This document shows, in pieces, positions 26,987-36,834 of a stretch of 64,000 bases of DNA. The DNA is from Roseovarius amoyensis (GTDB taxonomy: Bacteria; Pseudomonadota; Alphaproteobacteria; Rhodobacterales; Rhodobacteraceae). A program made the position numbers and the translations under genes. The notes beneath the pieces were generated by a model that saw only the letters and a program-made list of their open reading frames with translations, was not told where the DNA came from and ran no database searches. Numbering within the stretch: the stretch's first letter is position 1; every line of letters starts with the position of its first letter. The stretch spans positions 124,001 through 188,000 of the forward strand of contig NZ_QITQ01000004.1 of assembly GCF_003260265.1 (NCBI RefSeq). Direction: 5' to 3'.

Positions 26987-28133
26987 CGACTGGCAACAGG
27001 GGGGCTTTGGCCTTTACATCCACTGGCCCTTCTGCGCCGCCAAATGCCCCTATTGCGATTTCAACAGCCATGTTTCCCGCCAGATCGACCATGATCGCTG
27101 GAACAGGGCCTATATTTCGGAAATCGACCGCGTCGCCGCGCTGCTGCCTAGGCGGGTCTTGAACACCGTCTATTTCGGCGGCGGCACACCCAGCCTGATG
27201 CCGCCCGATATGGTCGCCGACATGCTGGAGCGCATCCGGCAACGCTGGCCAACCGCGAATGACCTTGAGGTCACGCTGGAGGCCAATCCCGGCTCGGTCG
27301 AGGCGGGACGCTTTGCCGGCTACGCCGCTGCTGGCGTTTCGCGCGTCTCAATCGGCGTGCAGGCGTTGAATGATGCCGATCTGGCGCGTCTGGGCCGCAT
27401 TCACAGCGTGGCAGAAGCAAGACAAGCAATTGATATTGCACATGAATTCTTTGATCGTGTCAGTTTCGACCTGATCTATGCCCGTCAGGACCAGACCCTT
27501 GCGGACTGGCGGCAAGAGCTGACCGAGGCGCTGACGCTGGCGGCGGATCACCTGTCGCTCTACCAGCTGACTATCGAACCCGGCACCGCCTTTGGCGACC
27601 GTTATGCGCGCGGCAGGTTGTCCGGCCTGCCCGACGACGACCGCGCAAGCGCCATGTTCGACCTCACGCAGGAGCTTTGCGAACAGGCGGGGATGCCAGC
27701 CTATGAAGTCTCTAATCATGCCAGAACAGGCTCTGAATCCCGTCACAACCTGATCTATTGGCGCTACGGCGACTATGCCGGGATCGGCCCCGGCGCCCAT
27801 GGCCGGATCACCCTGAACGGCCAGCGTCATGCGACCGAAACGCACCGTATGCCCGACGCATGGCTGGCGGCGGCCGAGATCGGCAACGGCGACAGCGCCA
27901 GCCCTATCCCGCGGCGGGATCAGGGCGATGAATACCTCATGATGGGGTTGCGGATTGCCGAAGGGATTGATCTGGCACGCTACAAAGCTATCTCAGGGGC
28001 GGCCCTGCCCAAACGGGCCGTGCTGGAGCTTGAGGATATCGGCATGATCACACGCGAATCCGGACGCCTGCGCGCCACACCCCGGGGTCGGCTGGTGCTG
28101 AACGCCGTCATCCGGGCCCTGCTGGCGGACTGA
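26979..28133 (+). CDS. hemW: Radical SAM heme chaperone HemW (HemN-like)
   Basis: Radical SAM protein that binds heme and is thought to deliver it; formerly annotated as oxygen-independent coproporphyrinogen oxidase. The best start is TTG at 26979 ([19 protein letters not shown]), because it puts the usual N-terminus in place and overlaps the rdgB stop; a start at 26943 would add non-conserved residues. The cluster motif is Cys19-x3-Cys23-x2-Cys26 (CAAKCPYC), without the extra cysteine of true HemN. YFGGGTPSLM and SIGVQALND follow. Length 384. Confidence 0.93.
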   Translation: MTDDWQQGGFGLYIHWPFCAAKCPYCDFNSHVSRQIDHDRWNRAYISEIDRVAALLPRRVLNTVYFGGGTPSLMPPDMVADMLERIRQRWPTANDLEVTLEANPGSVEAGRFAGYAAAGVSRVSIGVQALNDADLARLGRIHSVAEARQAIDIAHEFFDRVSFDLIYARQDQTLADWRQELTEALTLAADHLSLYQLTIEPGTAFGDRYARGRLSGLPDDDRASAMFDLTQELCEQAGMPAYEVSNHARTGSESRHNLIYWRYGDYAGIGPGAHGRITLNGQRHATETHRMPDAWLAAAEIGNGDSASPIPRRDQGDEYLMMGLRIAEGIDLARYKAISGAALPKRAVLELEDIGMITRESGRLRATPRGRLVLNAVIRALLAD

Positions 28134-28136
28134 GCG

Positions 28137-28490
28137 ATGCAACTGGCGTGGTTTTCCCTGGGAATGCTCAGCCTCGGTGTGGGGCTGGTCGGTATTGTGC
28201 TGCCGCTGGTGCCGACAACGCCCCTGCTTTTGCTGGCGGCGTTCTGCTTTTCCCGCTCATCCGAGCGGCTCTATAACTGGCTCTTGAGCCATCGCAGCTT
28301 TGGCCCGGTGATCGACGACTGGCGCTCGCGCGGCGCCGTCAATCCGCAGGCCAAGCGGATGGCGACGGTGGCCATTCTCGCGGTGCTCGGCCTGTCAATG
28401 GCATTCGGGGTCGGTGCGCTGATCCTGGCAATACAGGCCGTCACGCTGGGCTGTGTCTTGCTCTTTATCTGGACCCGGCCGAGCTATTGA
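28137..28490 (+). CDS. YbaN family (DUF454) small membrane protein
   Basis: A 117-residue inner-membrane protein of unknown function. The N-terminus FSLGMLSLGVGLVGIVLPLVP-type helix is followed by the DUF454 signature TTPLLLLAAFCFSRSSERLY and NWLLSHRSFGPVIDDW. Two more hydrophobic segments lie at residues 75-112. It starts 3 bases after hemW. Its last 26 bases overlap the parB 3' end on the other strand. Confidence 0.9.
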   Translation: MQLAWFSLGMLSLGVGLVGIVLPLVPTTPLLLLAAFCFSRSSERLYNWLLSHRSFGPVIDDWRSRGAVNPQAKRMATVAILAVLGLSMAFGVGALILAIQAVTLGCVLLFIWTRPSY

Positions 28491-29376
28491 GGCTGAGGAT
28501 GCGACACAGTTCGTCCAGCTGTTCCAGCGTGTCATAGGCGATCACGACCTTGCCGTTTTCCCGCCCCGACTGATGATCAATCGCCACCTTCATGCCCAGG
28601 CTGGCAGAAAGATCGCCCTCAAGCGTGCGGGTGTCGGCGTCTTTCTCGGCTGCCGGCCGGGGTTTTGAAGGTTTCGCAGCGTCCTTGTTCTCGGCCGCCT
28701 TGACCAGCTTTTCGGTTTCCCGCACCGAAAGCCCCTTCTTGATCACCTCGCGCGCCAGCGCGACCGGATCTTCGGCGGTGATCAGCGCGCGGGCATGGCC
28801 CGACGACAGCTTGCCCTCGCGCAGCCAGGCTTGAACATCCTCGGGCAGGCTAAGCAGCCGCACCGTGTTGGCGATGTGGCTGCGGCTTTTGCCCAAGGCC
28901 TTGGCTAGCATATCTTGTGTATGGCCAAACTTCTGCATCAACTGGTTGTAGCCGGCGGCCTCTTCCACCGGGTTCAGGTCAGCCCGCTGAACATTTTCGA
29001 TGATTGCGACTTCCAGCACTTCGGTATCGTCGAAATCGCGCACCAGCACCGGGATATGGTGCAGCCGTGCCATCTGTGCGGCGCGCCAGCGGCGTTCGCC
29101 GGCGACGATTTCAAATTGTCCCTCATCCCTGGGGCTTGGCCGCACGATCAGTGGCTGAATGATGCCCTTTTCGCGAATCGAGGACGCCAGATCTTCCAGC
29201 GCAGCGGTGTCAAAGGTACGGCGCGGCTGATCTGGGTTGGGAACGATCCGTTCGACCGGCACGGTGCGGTCAGGCTGGCGCGGTGCGTTTTCATCTTGCT
29301 CCGATGCGTCGGTCACATCCGCCATCAGCGCCGACAGGCCCCGGCCCAACCCACGTTTCGGTTTCTTGCTTGTCAT
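28465..29376 (-). CDS. parB: Chromosome partitioning protein ParB
   Basis: CTP-dependent clamp that loads at parS sites and, with ParA, segregates the origin region. Starting at 29376 (MTSKKPKRGLGRGLSALM) gives 303 residues. The CTP-binding motif GERRWRAAQ lies at residues 93-101, the HTH at about 135-190 (MLAKALGKSRSHIANTVRLL) and the dimerisation domain at the C-terminus (IAYDTLEQLDELCRIL). It is the last gene of the rho-mnmE-mnmG-rsmG-parA-parB operon, and two perfect parS sites lie 1.4 and 3.3 kb upstream. Confidence 0.97.
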   Translation of the reverse strand: MTSKKPKRGLGRGLSALMADVTDASEQDENAPRQPDRTVPVERIVPNPDQPRRTFDTAALEDLASSIREKGIIQPLIVRPSPRDEGQFEIVAGERRWRAAQMARLHHIPVLVRDFDDTEVLEVAIIENVQRADLNPVEEAAGYNQLMQKFGHTQDMLAKALGKSRSHIANTVRLLSLPEDVQAWLREGKLSSGHARALITAEDPVALAREVIKKGLSVRETEKLVKAAENKDAAKPSKPRPAAEKDADTRTLEGDLSASLGMKVAIDHQSGRENGKVVIAYDTLEQLDELCRILSLNSSAGSR

Positions 29377-29390
29377 TCTGCCCGTCCTTT

Positions 29391-30200
29391 TCAAGCCGCA
29401 ACGCGGGTATGGTTGCGCACCAATTCCGCAGCCAGGCTTCGATATGCCTGCGCGCCCTTGGAATTGCTGTCATAGCGCAGCACCGGCATCGAAAATGACG
29501 GCGCCTCGCTCAGCCGGACATTCCGGGGCACAAGGGTCTTGAACACCAGCTCGCCCAGGTTTTCCCGCGCATCCTGTTCGACCTGCGACGACAGGTTGTT
29601 GCGCGCGTCGTACATTGTCAGCACCACGCCCTCAATCCTCAGGTTGGGATTGGCCGATTGCCGCACCTCGCGGATGGTCAGCATCAGCTGCGACAGCCCC
29701 TCGAGCGCAAAGAATTCCGATTGCAGCGGCACCAGCACCGAATGCGCCGCCACCATCGCGTTGACGGTCAGCAGGTTCAGCGACGGCGGGCAGTCGATCA
29801 GGATATATTCAAAGCCGAACGCATCCATCGCCGGTTGCCGCAGCGCGTCATGCAACAGAAAGCTGCGCTTTTCGTTGGAAATCAACTCCATGTCGGCCGA
29901 GCTGAGGTCGACCGTCGCCGGGATGACCGACAGGTTTTCCTCGCTGGTCGGTTGGATCACATCACCAAGGGGGATTTCCTCGAGCAGCAGATCGTAGGTG
30001 GTGTATTCCCGCGCCTCGGGCATGATGCCAAGGCCGGTCGAGGCATTGCCTTGCGGGTCGAGATCGACGATCAGCACCTTGTGGCCAGCCTCTGCCAACG
30101 CAGCACCAAGGTTGATGGTCGTGGTCGTCTTGCCCACACCCCCCTTTTGGTTGGCGACGGCGATGATCCTGGGCTGTCTGGGCCGGGTTGGGTCAGACAC
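29391..30200 (-). CDS. parA: Chromosome partitioning ATPase ParA
   Basis: Deviant Walker ATPase that drives movement of ParB-parS complexes. The start is GTG at 30200, following AGGAG with good spacing; the longer open frame upstream is antisense-like and not conserved. The product of 269 residues begins [18 protein letters not shown] and has the deviant Walker A KGGVGKTTT at 19-27, then VDLDPQGNASTGLG and ILIDCPPSLNLLTVNAM. It overlaps rsmG by 8 bases. Confidence 0.97.
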   Translation of the reverse strand: MSDPTRPRQPRIIAVANQKGGVGKTTTTINLGAALAEAGHKVLIVDLDPQGNASTGLGIMPEAREYTTYDLLLEEIPLGDVIQPTSEENLSVIPATVDLSSADMELISNEKRSFLLHDALRQPAMDAFGFEYILIDCPPSLNLLTVNAMVAAHSVLVPLQSEFFALEGLSQLMLTIREVRQSANPNLRIEGVVLTMYDARNNLSSQVEQDARENLGELVFKTLVPRNVRLSEAPSFSMPVLRYDSNSKGAQAYRSLAAELVRNHTRVAA

Positions 30201-30801
30201 GGGCAACTCCTGTAATATGCAGAAGAACGGGGCCGTCTTCGGTTTTACTTTTAGCAACCCGGTGCGAAAATTTCCACGCCTTGCGTGCGGCGGACAGCTC
30301 TTTTTCCCAGGTTGCGCCCTTGGGAAAGATGGCAACGCCGTTCGGGGCAAGATGGCGTTCGGCAAAACCCAGCAATGTCGGCAGATCCGCCAATGCACGG
30401 GCCGACAGAACATCCGCCATCAGGGGCGGCGTGGTTTCGATCCGGTCGGTGATGACAGTCGCGGGCGCCCCGGTTTCGCGGATCACCGTGTTCAGGAACG
30501 CGCCCTTACGCACATCGCTTTCAACCAGCGTCACACGCCGGGGTGAGCCGGTTTCCATCGCCATGATGGCGATCACCAGACCGGGAAAGCCGCCGCCCGC
30601 ACCCAGATCGGCCCAATGGCCCACCGGATGCGGCACGAGGTCGTATAATTGCGTGGAATCGGCAAAATGGCGCGTCCAGAGGTTGGGCAGCGTGGCTTTC
30701 GATACCAGGTTGATGCGTGGATTCCATTTGCGCAGCAGCGCGGCATAGATTTCCAGCCGCTCGGATGTTTCACGTGAAACATCCAGACCCTGCCCCGTCA
30801 T
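30193..30801 (-). CDS. rsmG: 16S rRNA (guanine527-N7)-methyltransferase RsmG (GidB)
   Basis: Methylates G527 of 16S rRNA using SAM. The AdoMet motif is [17 protein letters not shown], with [14 protein letters not shown] following. Length 202. The N-terminal DVSRET (codons 7-12) is encoded by a perfect parS site, which constrains that segment. It overlaps mnmG by 4 bases (ATGA) and parA by 8 bases. Confidence 0.96.
   Translation of the reverse strand: MTGQGLDVSRETSERLEIYAALLRKWNPRINLVSKATLPNLWTRHFADSTQLYDLVPHPVGHWADLGAGGGFPGLVIAIMAMETGSPRRVTLVESDVRKGAFLNTVIRETGAPATVITDRIETTPPLMADVLSARALADLPTLLGFAERHLAPNGVAIFPKGATWEKELSAARKAWKFSHRVAKSKTEDGPVLLHITGVARV
30766..30781. promoter_or_regulatory. parS: parS centromere site 1
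   Basis: TGTTTCACGTGAAACA, a perfect 16-bp palindrome identical to the bacterial chromosomal parS consensus. It lies inside rsmG (codons 7-12), about 5.1 kb from the putative oriC and next to parA-parB. Confidence 0.93.
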
Positions 30802-32669
30802 GCGCGCCTTACCCGCCTGGATTGCCGCAGCCGGATCAGGATCAGAGTCAGCGCCGCCGGCGTCATCCCGTCGATGCGGCCCGCCTGCGCAAGGTTCGTC
30901 GGTCGCGCCGCCGTTAGCTTGGCTTTCAGCTCATGCGACAGGCCGTCAAGCGCGCCGAAATCGAAATCAGCGGGGATTTCCTGTGCCTCGTCACGCTTTA
31001 GCATCTCGGCATCGCGGTTCTGACGCTCGATATAATTCGCATACAGCGCGTCACGTTCCACCTGCGCACGGGTCTCAGCGTCAAAGTCCGCAAGGCCCGG
31101 GTCAAGCGCCTCAAGCGTCGCAAAAGTTATGTCGGGAAAGGACAGCAGCTGAAATCCCGTGCGGCGGGCGCCATCCTGATTGACCGACAGACCGACGTCC
31201 CTGAGCTGCCTTGGCGTATAGCTTTGTTCCTCCAGCCGGGTGCGGGCGGCCTGCAACCTCTCGATCTTGTCGCCGAATGCCGCCTTGCGCTGTTCACCCA
31301 CGCAGCCAAGCTTGACCCCTATCGGGGTCAACCGCTGGTCGGCATTGTCTGCGCGCAGCGACAGCCGGAACTCGGCGCGCGAGGTGAACATTCGGTACGG
31401 TTCACTGACGCCCCGGGTAATCAGGTCATCAATCATCACCCCGATATAGCTGTTTGCCCGGCTAAAGATCACAGCCTCGCGCCCCTGAACCACCAGCGCC
31501 GCGTTCAGCCCGGCGACCAATCCCTGCGCCGCGGCCTCTTCATAGCCGGTCGTGCCGTTGATCTGCCCGGCCAGGTACAGCCCCGGCACCGACTTGACCG
31601 CCAGCGTCGCATCCAGCGCGCGGGGGTCGACATAGTCGTATTCGATGGCATAGCCCGGCTGCAAAATGCGTGTGTTTTCAAGGCCCCTGACCGAACGCAC
31701 ATAATCCTCCTGCACGTCCACCGGCAGCGACGTCGAGATCCCGTTGGGATAAATCACGTTGTCCGACAGGCTCTCTGGTTCCAGGAAAATCTGGTGAGAG
31801 GCCTTGTCGGCAAAGCGGACGATCTTGTCCTCGATCGAGGGGCAATAACGCGGGCCGATCCCGTCGATATGGCCGCCATACATCGCGGACCGGCCCAGGT
31901 TGGCGCGGATAATCTCGTGCGTTTTTTCGTTTGTGTGGGTGATCCCGCAGGCCACCTGTCGCGCCGCCGGCGCATCCGACAGGAACGAAAACAGCACAGG
32001 GTCATCATCGCCCGGCTGTGATTCGAGGATATCCCAATCAATCGTCGCGCCATCCAGCCGCGGCGGCGTGCCGGTCTTGAGCCGCCCCAGCGGCAGGTCG
32101 AATGAATCGATCCGCTCGGCCAGCTTTACCGAAGGCCGGTCGCCCATACGCCCGCCCGGTCGGGACACGTCACCGATATGAATCACGCCACGCAGAAAGG
32201 TGCCGGTCGTCAGCACCACCGCACCAGCGCTGACTTCGCTGCCATCGGCCAGCACCACGCCGCCGACACGGTCGCCTTCCATCAGGAAATCAGCGGCCTC
32301 GCCCTCGATGACATCCAGTCCGTGTTGCGCGGCGATCTCGGCCTGCATCGCCTCGCGGTAAAGCTCGCGATCCGCTTGCGCCCGCGGGCCCTGCACCGCT
32401 GGGCCCTTGCGACGATTAAGCAGCCGAAACTGGATGCCGGCGCGGTCGGCCACCCGGCCCATGACGCCGTCGAGCGCGTCGATCTCGCGTACAAGGTGCC
32501 CCTTGCCTAGCCCGCCGATGGCCGGATTGCACGACATCACCCCCAGGTCGCGGCGCGACAGCGTCACCAGAGCGGTGCGCGCGCCCATCCGCGCCGCCGC
32601 GTGGGCCGCGTCGGCACCGGCATGACCGCCGCCAATGACGATGACGTCAAAATGTTTCACGTGAAACAT
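30798..32669 (-). CDS. mnmG: tRNA uridine 5-carboxymethylaminomethyl modification enzyme MnmG (GidA)
   Basis: FAD-dependent subunit that, with MnmE, modifies the wobble uridine of certain tRNAs. The N-terminal dinucleotide-binding motif is [14 protein letters not shown] (Gly13-x-Gly15-x2-Gly18). [20 protein letters not shown] and the [17 protein letters not shown] block are family hallmarks. Length 623. The first six codons (MFHVKH) are encoded by a perfect parS site. It follows mnmE by 3 bases. Confidence 0.98.
   Translation of the reverse strand: MFHVKHFDVIVIGGGHAGADAAHAAARMGARTALVTLSRRDLGVMSCNPAIGGLGKGHLVREIDALDGVMGRVADRAGIQFRLLNRRKGPAVQGPRAQADRELYREAMQAEIAAQHGLDVIEGEAADFLMEGDRVGGVVLADGSEVSAGAVVLTTGTFLRGVIHIGDVSRPGGRMGDRPSVKLAERIDSFDLPLGRLKTGTPPRLDGATIDWDILESQPGDDDPVLFSFLSDAPAARQVACGITHTNEKTHEIIRANLGRSAMYGGHIDGIGPRYCPSIEDKIVRFADKASHQIFLEPESLSDNVIYPNGISTSLPVDVQEDYVRSVRGLENTRILQPGYAIEYDYVDPRALDATLAVKSVPGLYLAGQINGTTGYEEAAAQGLVAGLNAALVVQGREAVIFSRANSYIGVMIDDLITRGVSEPYRMFTSRAEFRLSLRADNADQRLTPIGVKLGCVGEQRKAAFGDKIERLQAARTRLEEQSYTPRQLRDVGLSVNQDGARRTGFQLLSFPDITFATLEALDPGLADFDAETRAQVERDALYANYIERQNRDAEMLKRDEAQEIPADFDFGALDGLSHELKAKLTAARPTNLAQAGRIDGMTPAALTLILIRLRQSRRVRRA
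32653..32668. promoter_or_regulatory. parS: parS centromere site 2
   Basis: A second perfect TGTTTCACGTGAAACA, spanning codons 1-6 of mnmG (including its start codon), about 3.2 kb from the putative oriC and 1.9 kb from parS site 1. Confidence 0.93.
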
Positions 32670-32672
32670 CCC

Positions 32673-33959
32673 TCATTTACCCAGACAAAAGCTGGCAAAG
32701 ATTTCGTCCAGTACATTCTCGACATCTACGCGTCCTACCAGAGAATCAAGGGCCCGCACAGCGCTGCGCAGCTCTTCGGCGGCAATTTCGGCCGCTTCCT
32801 CGCCACGGGGCAACAAGACCTCGACTGCCTCCAGCCCGGTAAGGCCGCGCGCCATCGCATCCCGGTGGCGTTCGCGCGTTGCCACACCACCGCCAGAGGT
32901 CCGCGCCGACAGCGTTTGACCTATCCGATCAACCAGCGCCGCAACGCCCTGTCCGGTCTTGCCTGAGATACCATTTTCCGCATCCGGGTACAGATCGGCC
33001 TTGGAAACAAGCACGATATCATCCGCCCGCGGCACCATCTGCGGCGCCTCATCCGGCGAGATCAGGAACACCCGCAGATCTGCCGCCTCGGCCCGCTGAC
33101 GCGCGCGGTCGACGCCGATCGCCTCTACCGCATCCCGCGTATCCCGCAACCCGGCGGTGTCGAGCAATGTCACCGGCAATCCGCACAGGTCCATCCTTAC
33201 CTCGATCACGTCACGCGTTGTCCCGGCATGTTCCGAGGTGATCGCCGCCTCGCGTCCTGCCAACGCGTTGAGCAGGGTTGATTTCCCCGCATTTGGCGCG
33301 CCGACAATGGCCACCTCGAACCCTTCGCGGATACGTTCGGCCATGCCGACACCGGCGATCTCCTGGCGCAGTCCGGCCATGACCGAGGACACCAGCGCGC
33401 CGACCTCAGGCCCGACATCCACCGGCACATCCTCGTCCGAAAAATCAATCGTTGCCTCCAGCAGCGCCGCCGCGTGGACCAGTTCGTGCCGCCAGCCTTC
33501 GGCCTTGCGCCCCAGATCGCCGGCAAGAACCCGCATCGCCTGGCGTCGCTGTGCCTCTGTCTCGGCATCTATGAGGTCGGCAAGCCCCTCGACCTGGGCC
33601 AGGTCGAGCTGCCCATTTTCCAGCGCCCGCCGGGTGAATTCGCCCGGTTCCGCTGGTCGCAGCCCGTCCATGCGGGATAGTTCCGCCTGCACCGCCGAAA
33701 CGACTGCGATACTGCCATGTGCCTGAAATTCCACAGATTTTTCACCGGTAAAGCTGTGTCCTGCGGCAAAGGTCAGCACCAGGGCGCTGTCGATGCGCTG
33801 TCCGTCCGCACCGCGCAGCACGCGCACCGATGCCTGTCGGATCGGCGGCACGTCGCCGCATAATGTCTGCACGGCATCATGCGCCCGCGGCCCCGACACG
33901 CGGATCACCGCGACGCCGGATTTTCCCGGCGCCGTTGAAACTGCAAAAACCGTATCCAT
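32673..33959 (-). CDS. mnmE: tRNA modification GTPase MnmE (TrmE)
   Basis: GTPase partner of MnmG. The formyl-tetrahydrofolate-binding N-domain begins [20 protein letters not shown]; the G domain has [15 protein letters not shown] near residues 222-235, TTRDVIEV and DTAGLRDT; the C-terminus ends with the invariant CxGK (FCLGK). The start at 33959 is an ATG; a TTG at 33974 would add five residues. Length 428. It lies 25 bases after rho. Confidence 0.97.
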   Translation of the reverse strand: MDTVFAVSTAPGKSGVAVIRVSGPRAHDAVQTLCGDVPPIRQASVRVLRGADGQRIDSALVLTFAAGHSFTGEKSVEFQAHGSIAVVSAVQAELSRMDGLRPAEPGEFTRRALENGQLDLAQVEGLADLIDAETEAQRRQAMRVLAGDLGRKAEGWRHELVHAAALLEATIDFSDEDVPVDVGPEVGALVSSVMAGLRQEIAGVGMAERIREGFEVAIVGAPNAGKSTLLNALAGREAAITSEHAGTTRDVIEVRMDLCGLPVTLLDTAGLRDTRDAVEAIGVDRARQRAEAADLRVFLISPDEAPQMVPRADDIVLVSKADLYPDAENGISGKTGQGVAALVDRIGQTLSARTSGGGVATRERHRDAMARGLTGLEAVEVLLPRGEEAAEIAAEELRSAVRALDSLVGRVDVENVLDEIFASFCLGK

Positions 33960-33984
33960 CCGCGTGTCGGCCAAAGGCCCCCGG

Positions 33985-35256
33985 TCAGGTGTTCATGGAG
34001 TCGAAGAAATCCGAATTGGTTTTGGTCTGCTTGAGCTTGCCAAGCAGAAACTCGATAGCGTCGGTCGTACCCATCGGGTTGAGGATGCGCCGCAGAACAA
34101 AGGTCTTTTGCAGGTCGCCCTTGTCGATCAGCAGGTCCTCTTTCCGGGTGCCGGATTTCAGGATGTCGATGGCCGGGAAGACCCGCTTGTCCGCAACCTT
34201 GCGGTCAAGCACCAGTTCCGAGTTACCGGTGCCCTTGAATTCTTCAAAGATCACCTCGTCCATGCGGCTGCCGGTTTCGATCAACGCGGTCGATATGATG
34301 GTCAGCGACCCGCCCTCTTCGATATTCCGCGCGGCGCCAAAGAACCGTTTCGGCCGTTGCAGCGCGTTGGCATCGACACCGCCGGTCAGAACCTTGCCCG
34401 AAGACGGAACCACGGTGTTGTAGGCGCGCCCGAGACGCGTAATCGAATCGAGCAGGATCACAACGTCGCGCTTGTGTTCGACCAGGCGCTTGGCCTTTTC
34501 GATCACCATTTCGGCCACCGCAACGTGCCGCGATGCCGGCTCGTCGAAAGTCGAGCTGATCACCTCACCCTTGACCGAGCGCTGCATGTCGGTGACTTCC
34601 TCGGGGCGTTCGTCGATCAGCAGCACGATCAGGTAACATTCCGGGTGGTTGTGCTCGATGCTGGCGGCGATGTTTTGCAGGACCACAGTCTTACCGGTCC
34701 GCGGCGGCGCCACGATCAGCGAACGCTGCCCCTTGCCGATAGGCGCAACCAGGTCGATCACACGCGCGGTCTTGTCCTTGATGGTCGGGTCCTCGATTTC
34801 CATCTTGAACCGCTCATCGGGATAAAGCGGCGTCAGGTTGTCAAAGGCGATCTTGTGGCGGGCGCGCTCGGGGTCTTCGAAATTGATCGACGAGACGTTG
34901 ACCAGCGCGAAATACCGTTCGTTTTCATCCGGGGCGCGAATCTCGCCCTCTACCGTGTCGCCCGTCCGCAGTGAATACTGGCGAATGGTTTCGGGCGAAA
35001 CATAGATGTCATCGGGGCCCGGCAGATAATTCGCCTCGGGCGAGCGCAGGAAACCGAACCCGTCCTGCAGCACCTCCAGAACGCCGTCGCCATAGACAGT
35101 CCAGCCCTCGTCCGCGCGTTCACGCAGGATCTGGAACATCATCTCGCCCTTGCGCATGGTCGAGGCGTTCTCGATCTCCAGCTCTTCGGCCATGGACAAC
35201 AGGTCCTTGGCGGATTTCGCCTGCAGATCGGACAGATTCAAACGGTCTTGGGACAT
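33985..35256 (-). CDS. rho: Transcription termination factor Rho
   Basis: Hexameric RNA helicase that ends transcription. The 423 residues show the N-terminal [19 protein letters not shown] helix bundle, the cold-shock RNA-binding domain ([20 protein letters not shown]) and the ATPase core with Walker [13 protein letters not shown] near residue 187, [13 protein letters not shown] and the Q-loop GAVIL-type segment [21 protein letters not shown]. It is the first gene of a six-gene operon ending in parB. Confidence 0.98.
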   Translation of the reverse strand: MSQDRLNLSDLQAKSAKDLLSMAEELEIENASTMRKGEMMFQILRERADEGWTVYGDGVLEVLQDGFGFLRSPEANYLPGPDDIYVSPETIRQYSLRTGDTVEGEIRAPDENERYFALVNVSSINFEDPERARHKIAFDNLTPLYPDERFKMEIEDPTIKDKTARVIDLVAPIGKGQRSLIVAPPRTGKTVVLQNIAASIEHNHPECYLIVLLIDERPEEVTDMQRSVKGEVISSTFDEPASRHVAVAEMVIEKAKRLVEHKRDVVILLDSITRLGRAYNTVVPSSGKVLTGGVDANALQRPKRFFGAARNIEEGGSLTIISTALIETGSRMDEVIFEEFKGTGNSELVLDRKVADKRVFPAIDILKSGTRKEDLLIDKGDLQKTFVLRRILNPMGTTDAIEFLLGKLKQTKTNSDFFDSMNT

Positions 35257-35342
35257 GAGGATACACCTGTAGGTTCAGCGCATCGCGCATGAAAACCATT
35301 GGAAATTAGGAAAACAAGCCGCCCGGACGGGAGCCAACCCGG

Positions 35343-35371
35343 CAGATAGTCAGATTCATTGCAAATGTCAA
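35343..35371 (-). promoter_or_regulatory. Candidate promoter of the rho-mnmE-mnmG-rsmG-parA-parB operon
   Basis: Minus strand TTGACA (35371-35366), a perfect -35 consensus, with a 17-bp spacer and TATCTG (35348-35343). It lies between the hemJ stop and rho, giving a leader of roughly 80 nt before the rho ATG. Rho leaders are commonly autoregulated; no terminator hairpin was seen here. Confidence 0.6.
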
Positions 35372-35377
35372 TGTTGC

Positions 35378-35818
35378 TTAGAATCGAACCACCACCGCGA
35401 GGACGATGATCACCATCAGAACGGTCGGCACCTCGTTCATCATCCGGTACTGCCGCCCGGTCAGGCGGTTGTTACCCGCAGCAAAATCCTGGCGCCGACG
35501 ACCAAGCCATACGTGAAACCCTGTCATTGCCAGGATACCCGCACCCTTGACCCAGGGCCAGACCGACCCCCAATCGACAATGCCGGGTATCAGCACAAGG
35601 CACAGCCCGAAAAGCCAGGTTGCGATCATCGCCGGCGTCATGATGACCCGATAAAGCTTTTCCTCCATCATCTCGAAAACCGTGTCGCGGCCATCCGCGC
35701 GTTCGACATGATAGACGAACAGCCGGGGCAGATAGAATATCCCGGCCATCCATGAAATCACGGCCATGATGTGCAAGGCCTTGATCCAGGGATATGCGAT
35801 CGCAAGGAGATCACCCAT
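35378..35818 (-). CDS. hemJ: Protoporphyrinogen oxidase HemJ
   Basis: Inner-membrane, probably heme-containing enzyme that oxidises protoporphyrinogen IX. Four hydrophobic segments are visible in 146 residues. The N-terminal ALHIMAVISWMAGIFYLPRL carries the conserved histidine, and KLYRVIMTPAMIATW the conserved lysine; LGRRRQDFAAG and MMNEVPTVLMV complete the family pattern. It borders the putative oriC. Confidence 0.95.
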   Translation of the reverse strand: MGDLLAIAYPWIKALHIMAVISWMAGIFYLPRLFVYHVERADGRDTVFEMMEEKLYRVIMTPAMIATWLFGLCLVLIPGIVDWGSVWPWVKGAGILAMTGFHVWLGRRRQDFAAGNNRLTGRQYRMMNEVPTVLMVIIVLAVVVRF

Positions 35819-35901
35819 CTTTGCCCTCCATCGGTTCCTGCCTTCCTTATAATAAAAAGAAAGAGAATAAAGGATGATGTCTTAGTAGGCAGCGCCCAAG
35901 C

Positions 35902-35910
35902 TGTGGATTA
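35902..35910 (+). promoter_or_regulatory. DnaA box (1 mismatch)
   Basis: TGTGGATTA, one mismatch from TGTGGATAA, followed directly by the repeated TTATCAG elements at 35908 and 35916. Confidence 0.6.
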
Positions 35911-35947
35911 TCAGTTTATCAGCAGAATGATCCCCGTTGAAAAGCCC

Positions 35948-35956
35948 TGTTGATAA
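35948..35956 (+). promoter_or_regulatory. DnaA box (1 mismatch)
   Basis: TGTTGATAA, one mismatch from TGTGGATAA, 46 bases after the first box and about 30 bases before the AT-rich tract. Confidence 0.6.
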
Positions 35957-36234
35957 CCCAGGGATTAGTTTGACGAACCTAACGAAAATGAAATTTATAT
36001 ATTATATTTCAGTATGTTAATGGGTCCTAACGGCTTCCAGGACCAGTGGATGATTTCGGGGGAAAGCACGGGATTGGCAGGGTTTTCCACCGCGTGACGT
36101 TATCATTGCCCCCATGCTGAAAAGTCCCGTGAGCCTAAGCATGACTCGCCCGGTTACCGGCAAAACCAATCCGGCATGGCATTTCGCGCACTCTGTCCCT
36201 ACAAATCCGCTGAGAAACCCCCGGAGTTCTGCAC

Positions 36235-36834
36235 ATGCCGCCAAAACTCGTCCTCGCCTCCGGTTCGGAAATTCGCCAGACGCTGTTGCGCAATGCCGGT
36301 GTCGTCTTTGAAGCCCGGCCTTCGCGCGTGGACGAGGTGCTGATGCGCGCCTCGATGCAGGCCGAAGGCGCCCCGCCCCGCGATATCGCCGACAAGCTGG
36401 CCGAGATGAAGGCGCTGCGCGCCCCGACAACGTCGGAGACAGAACTGGTTCTCGGCTGTGACCAGGTGCTTGCCTACAAGGGCAACATCTTGGGAAAACC
36501 GGAAACGCCGGAACAAGCGCGCGAACAGCTATGCATGTTGCGCAACGACACCCATGAGTTGATCTCGGCCGCGGTGATCTGCCAGGACAGAAAACCGGTC
36601 TGGCGCCACGCCGCCACGGCCCGGCTGAGGATGCGGGATTTCTCAGACGCCTACCTGAAGGCGTATCTTGAACGCAACTGGCACAGCGTCCGCCACTCTG
36701 TCGGTGGATACAAGCTTGAAGAAGAGGGCGTGAGATTGTTTTCTGCCGTGCAAGGGGACTATTTCTGTGTCCTCGGTTTGCCGCTTTTGGAATTGTTGGC
36801 CTATCTCGGCCAATGCGGGGTGATAGAGACATGA
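36235..36834 (+). CDS. maf: Maf-family nucleotide pyrophosphatase
   Basis: Hydrolyses non-canonical or surplus nucleoside triphosphates. [22 protein letters not shown] is close to the Maf N-terminus (usual SxSPRR is SGSEIRQ here, as in several alphaproteobacteria), [11 protein letters not shown] holds the catalytic aspartate and [15 protein letters not shown] the C-terminal motif. Length 199. First gene of the maf-aroE-coaE-dnaQ operon right of the origin, each overlapping the next. Confidence 0.94.
   Translation: MPPKLVLASGSEIRQTLLRNAGVVFEARPSRVDEVLMRASMQAEGAPPRDIADKLAEMKALRAPTTSETELVLGCDQVLAYKGNILGKPETPEQAREQLCMLRNDTHELISAAVICQDRKPVWRHAATARLRMRDFSDAYLKAYLERNWHSVRHSVGGYKLEEEGVRLFSAVQGDYFCVLGLPLLELLAYLGQCGVIET

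Larger units (their letters stand above)
35819..36234. other. oriC: Putative chromosomal replication origin (oriC)
   Basis: A 416-base gene-free region, clearly AT-richer than its surroundings. It holds DnaA-box-like 9-mers: TGTGGATTA (35902), TTATCAGCA (35916), TGTTGATAA (35948), AGTGGATGA (36045) and TTTTCCACC (36083), with one or two mismatches from TGTGGATAA or its complement. A run rich in A and T at about 35983-36020 (AAATTTATATATTATATTTC) suits an unwinding element. Operons on both sides (rho-parB leftward, maf-dnaQ rightward) are transcribed away from it, and parAB with two parS sites lie within 7 kb. Alphaproteobacterial origins are known to lie in this gene neighbourhood. Confidence 0.82.

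Noticed and set aside
36114..36311. A 65-codon open frame within the origin region
   Set aside because: It overlaps the start of maf in another frame, lacks a ribosome-binding site and has no similarity.
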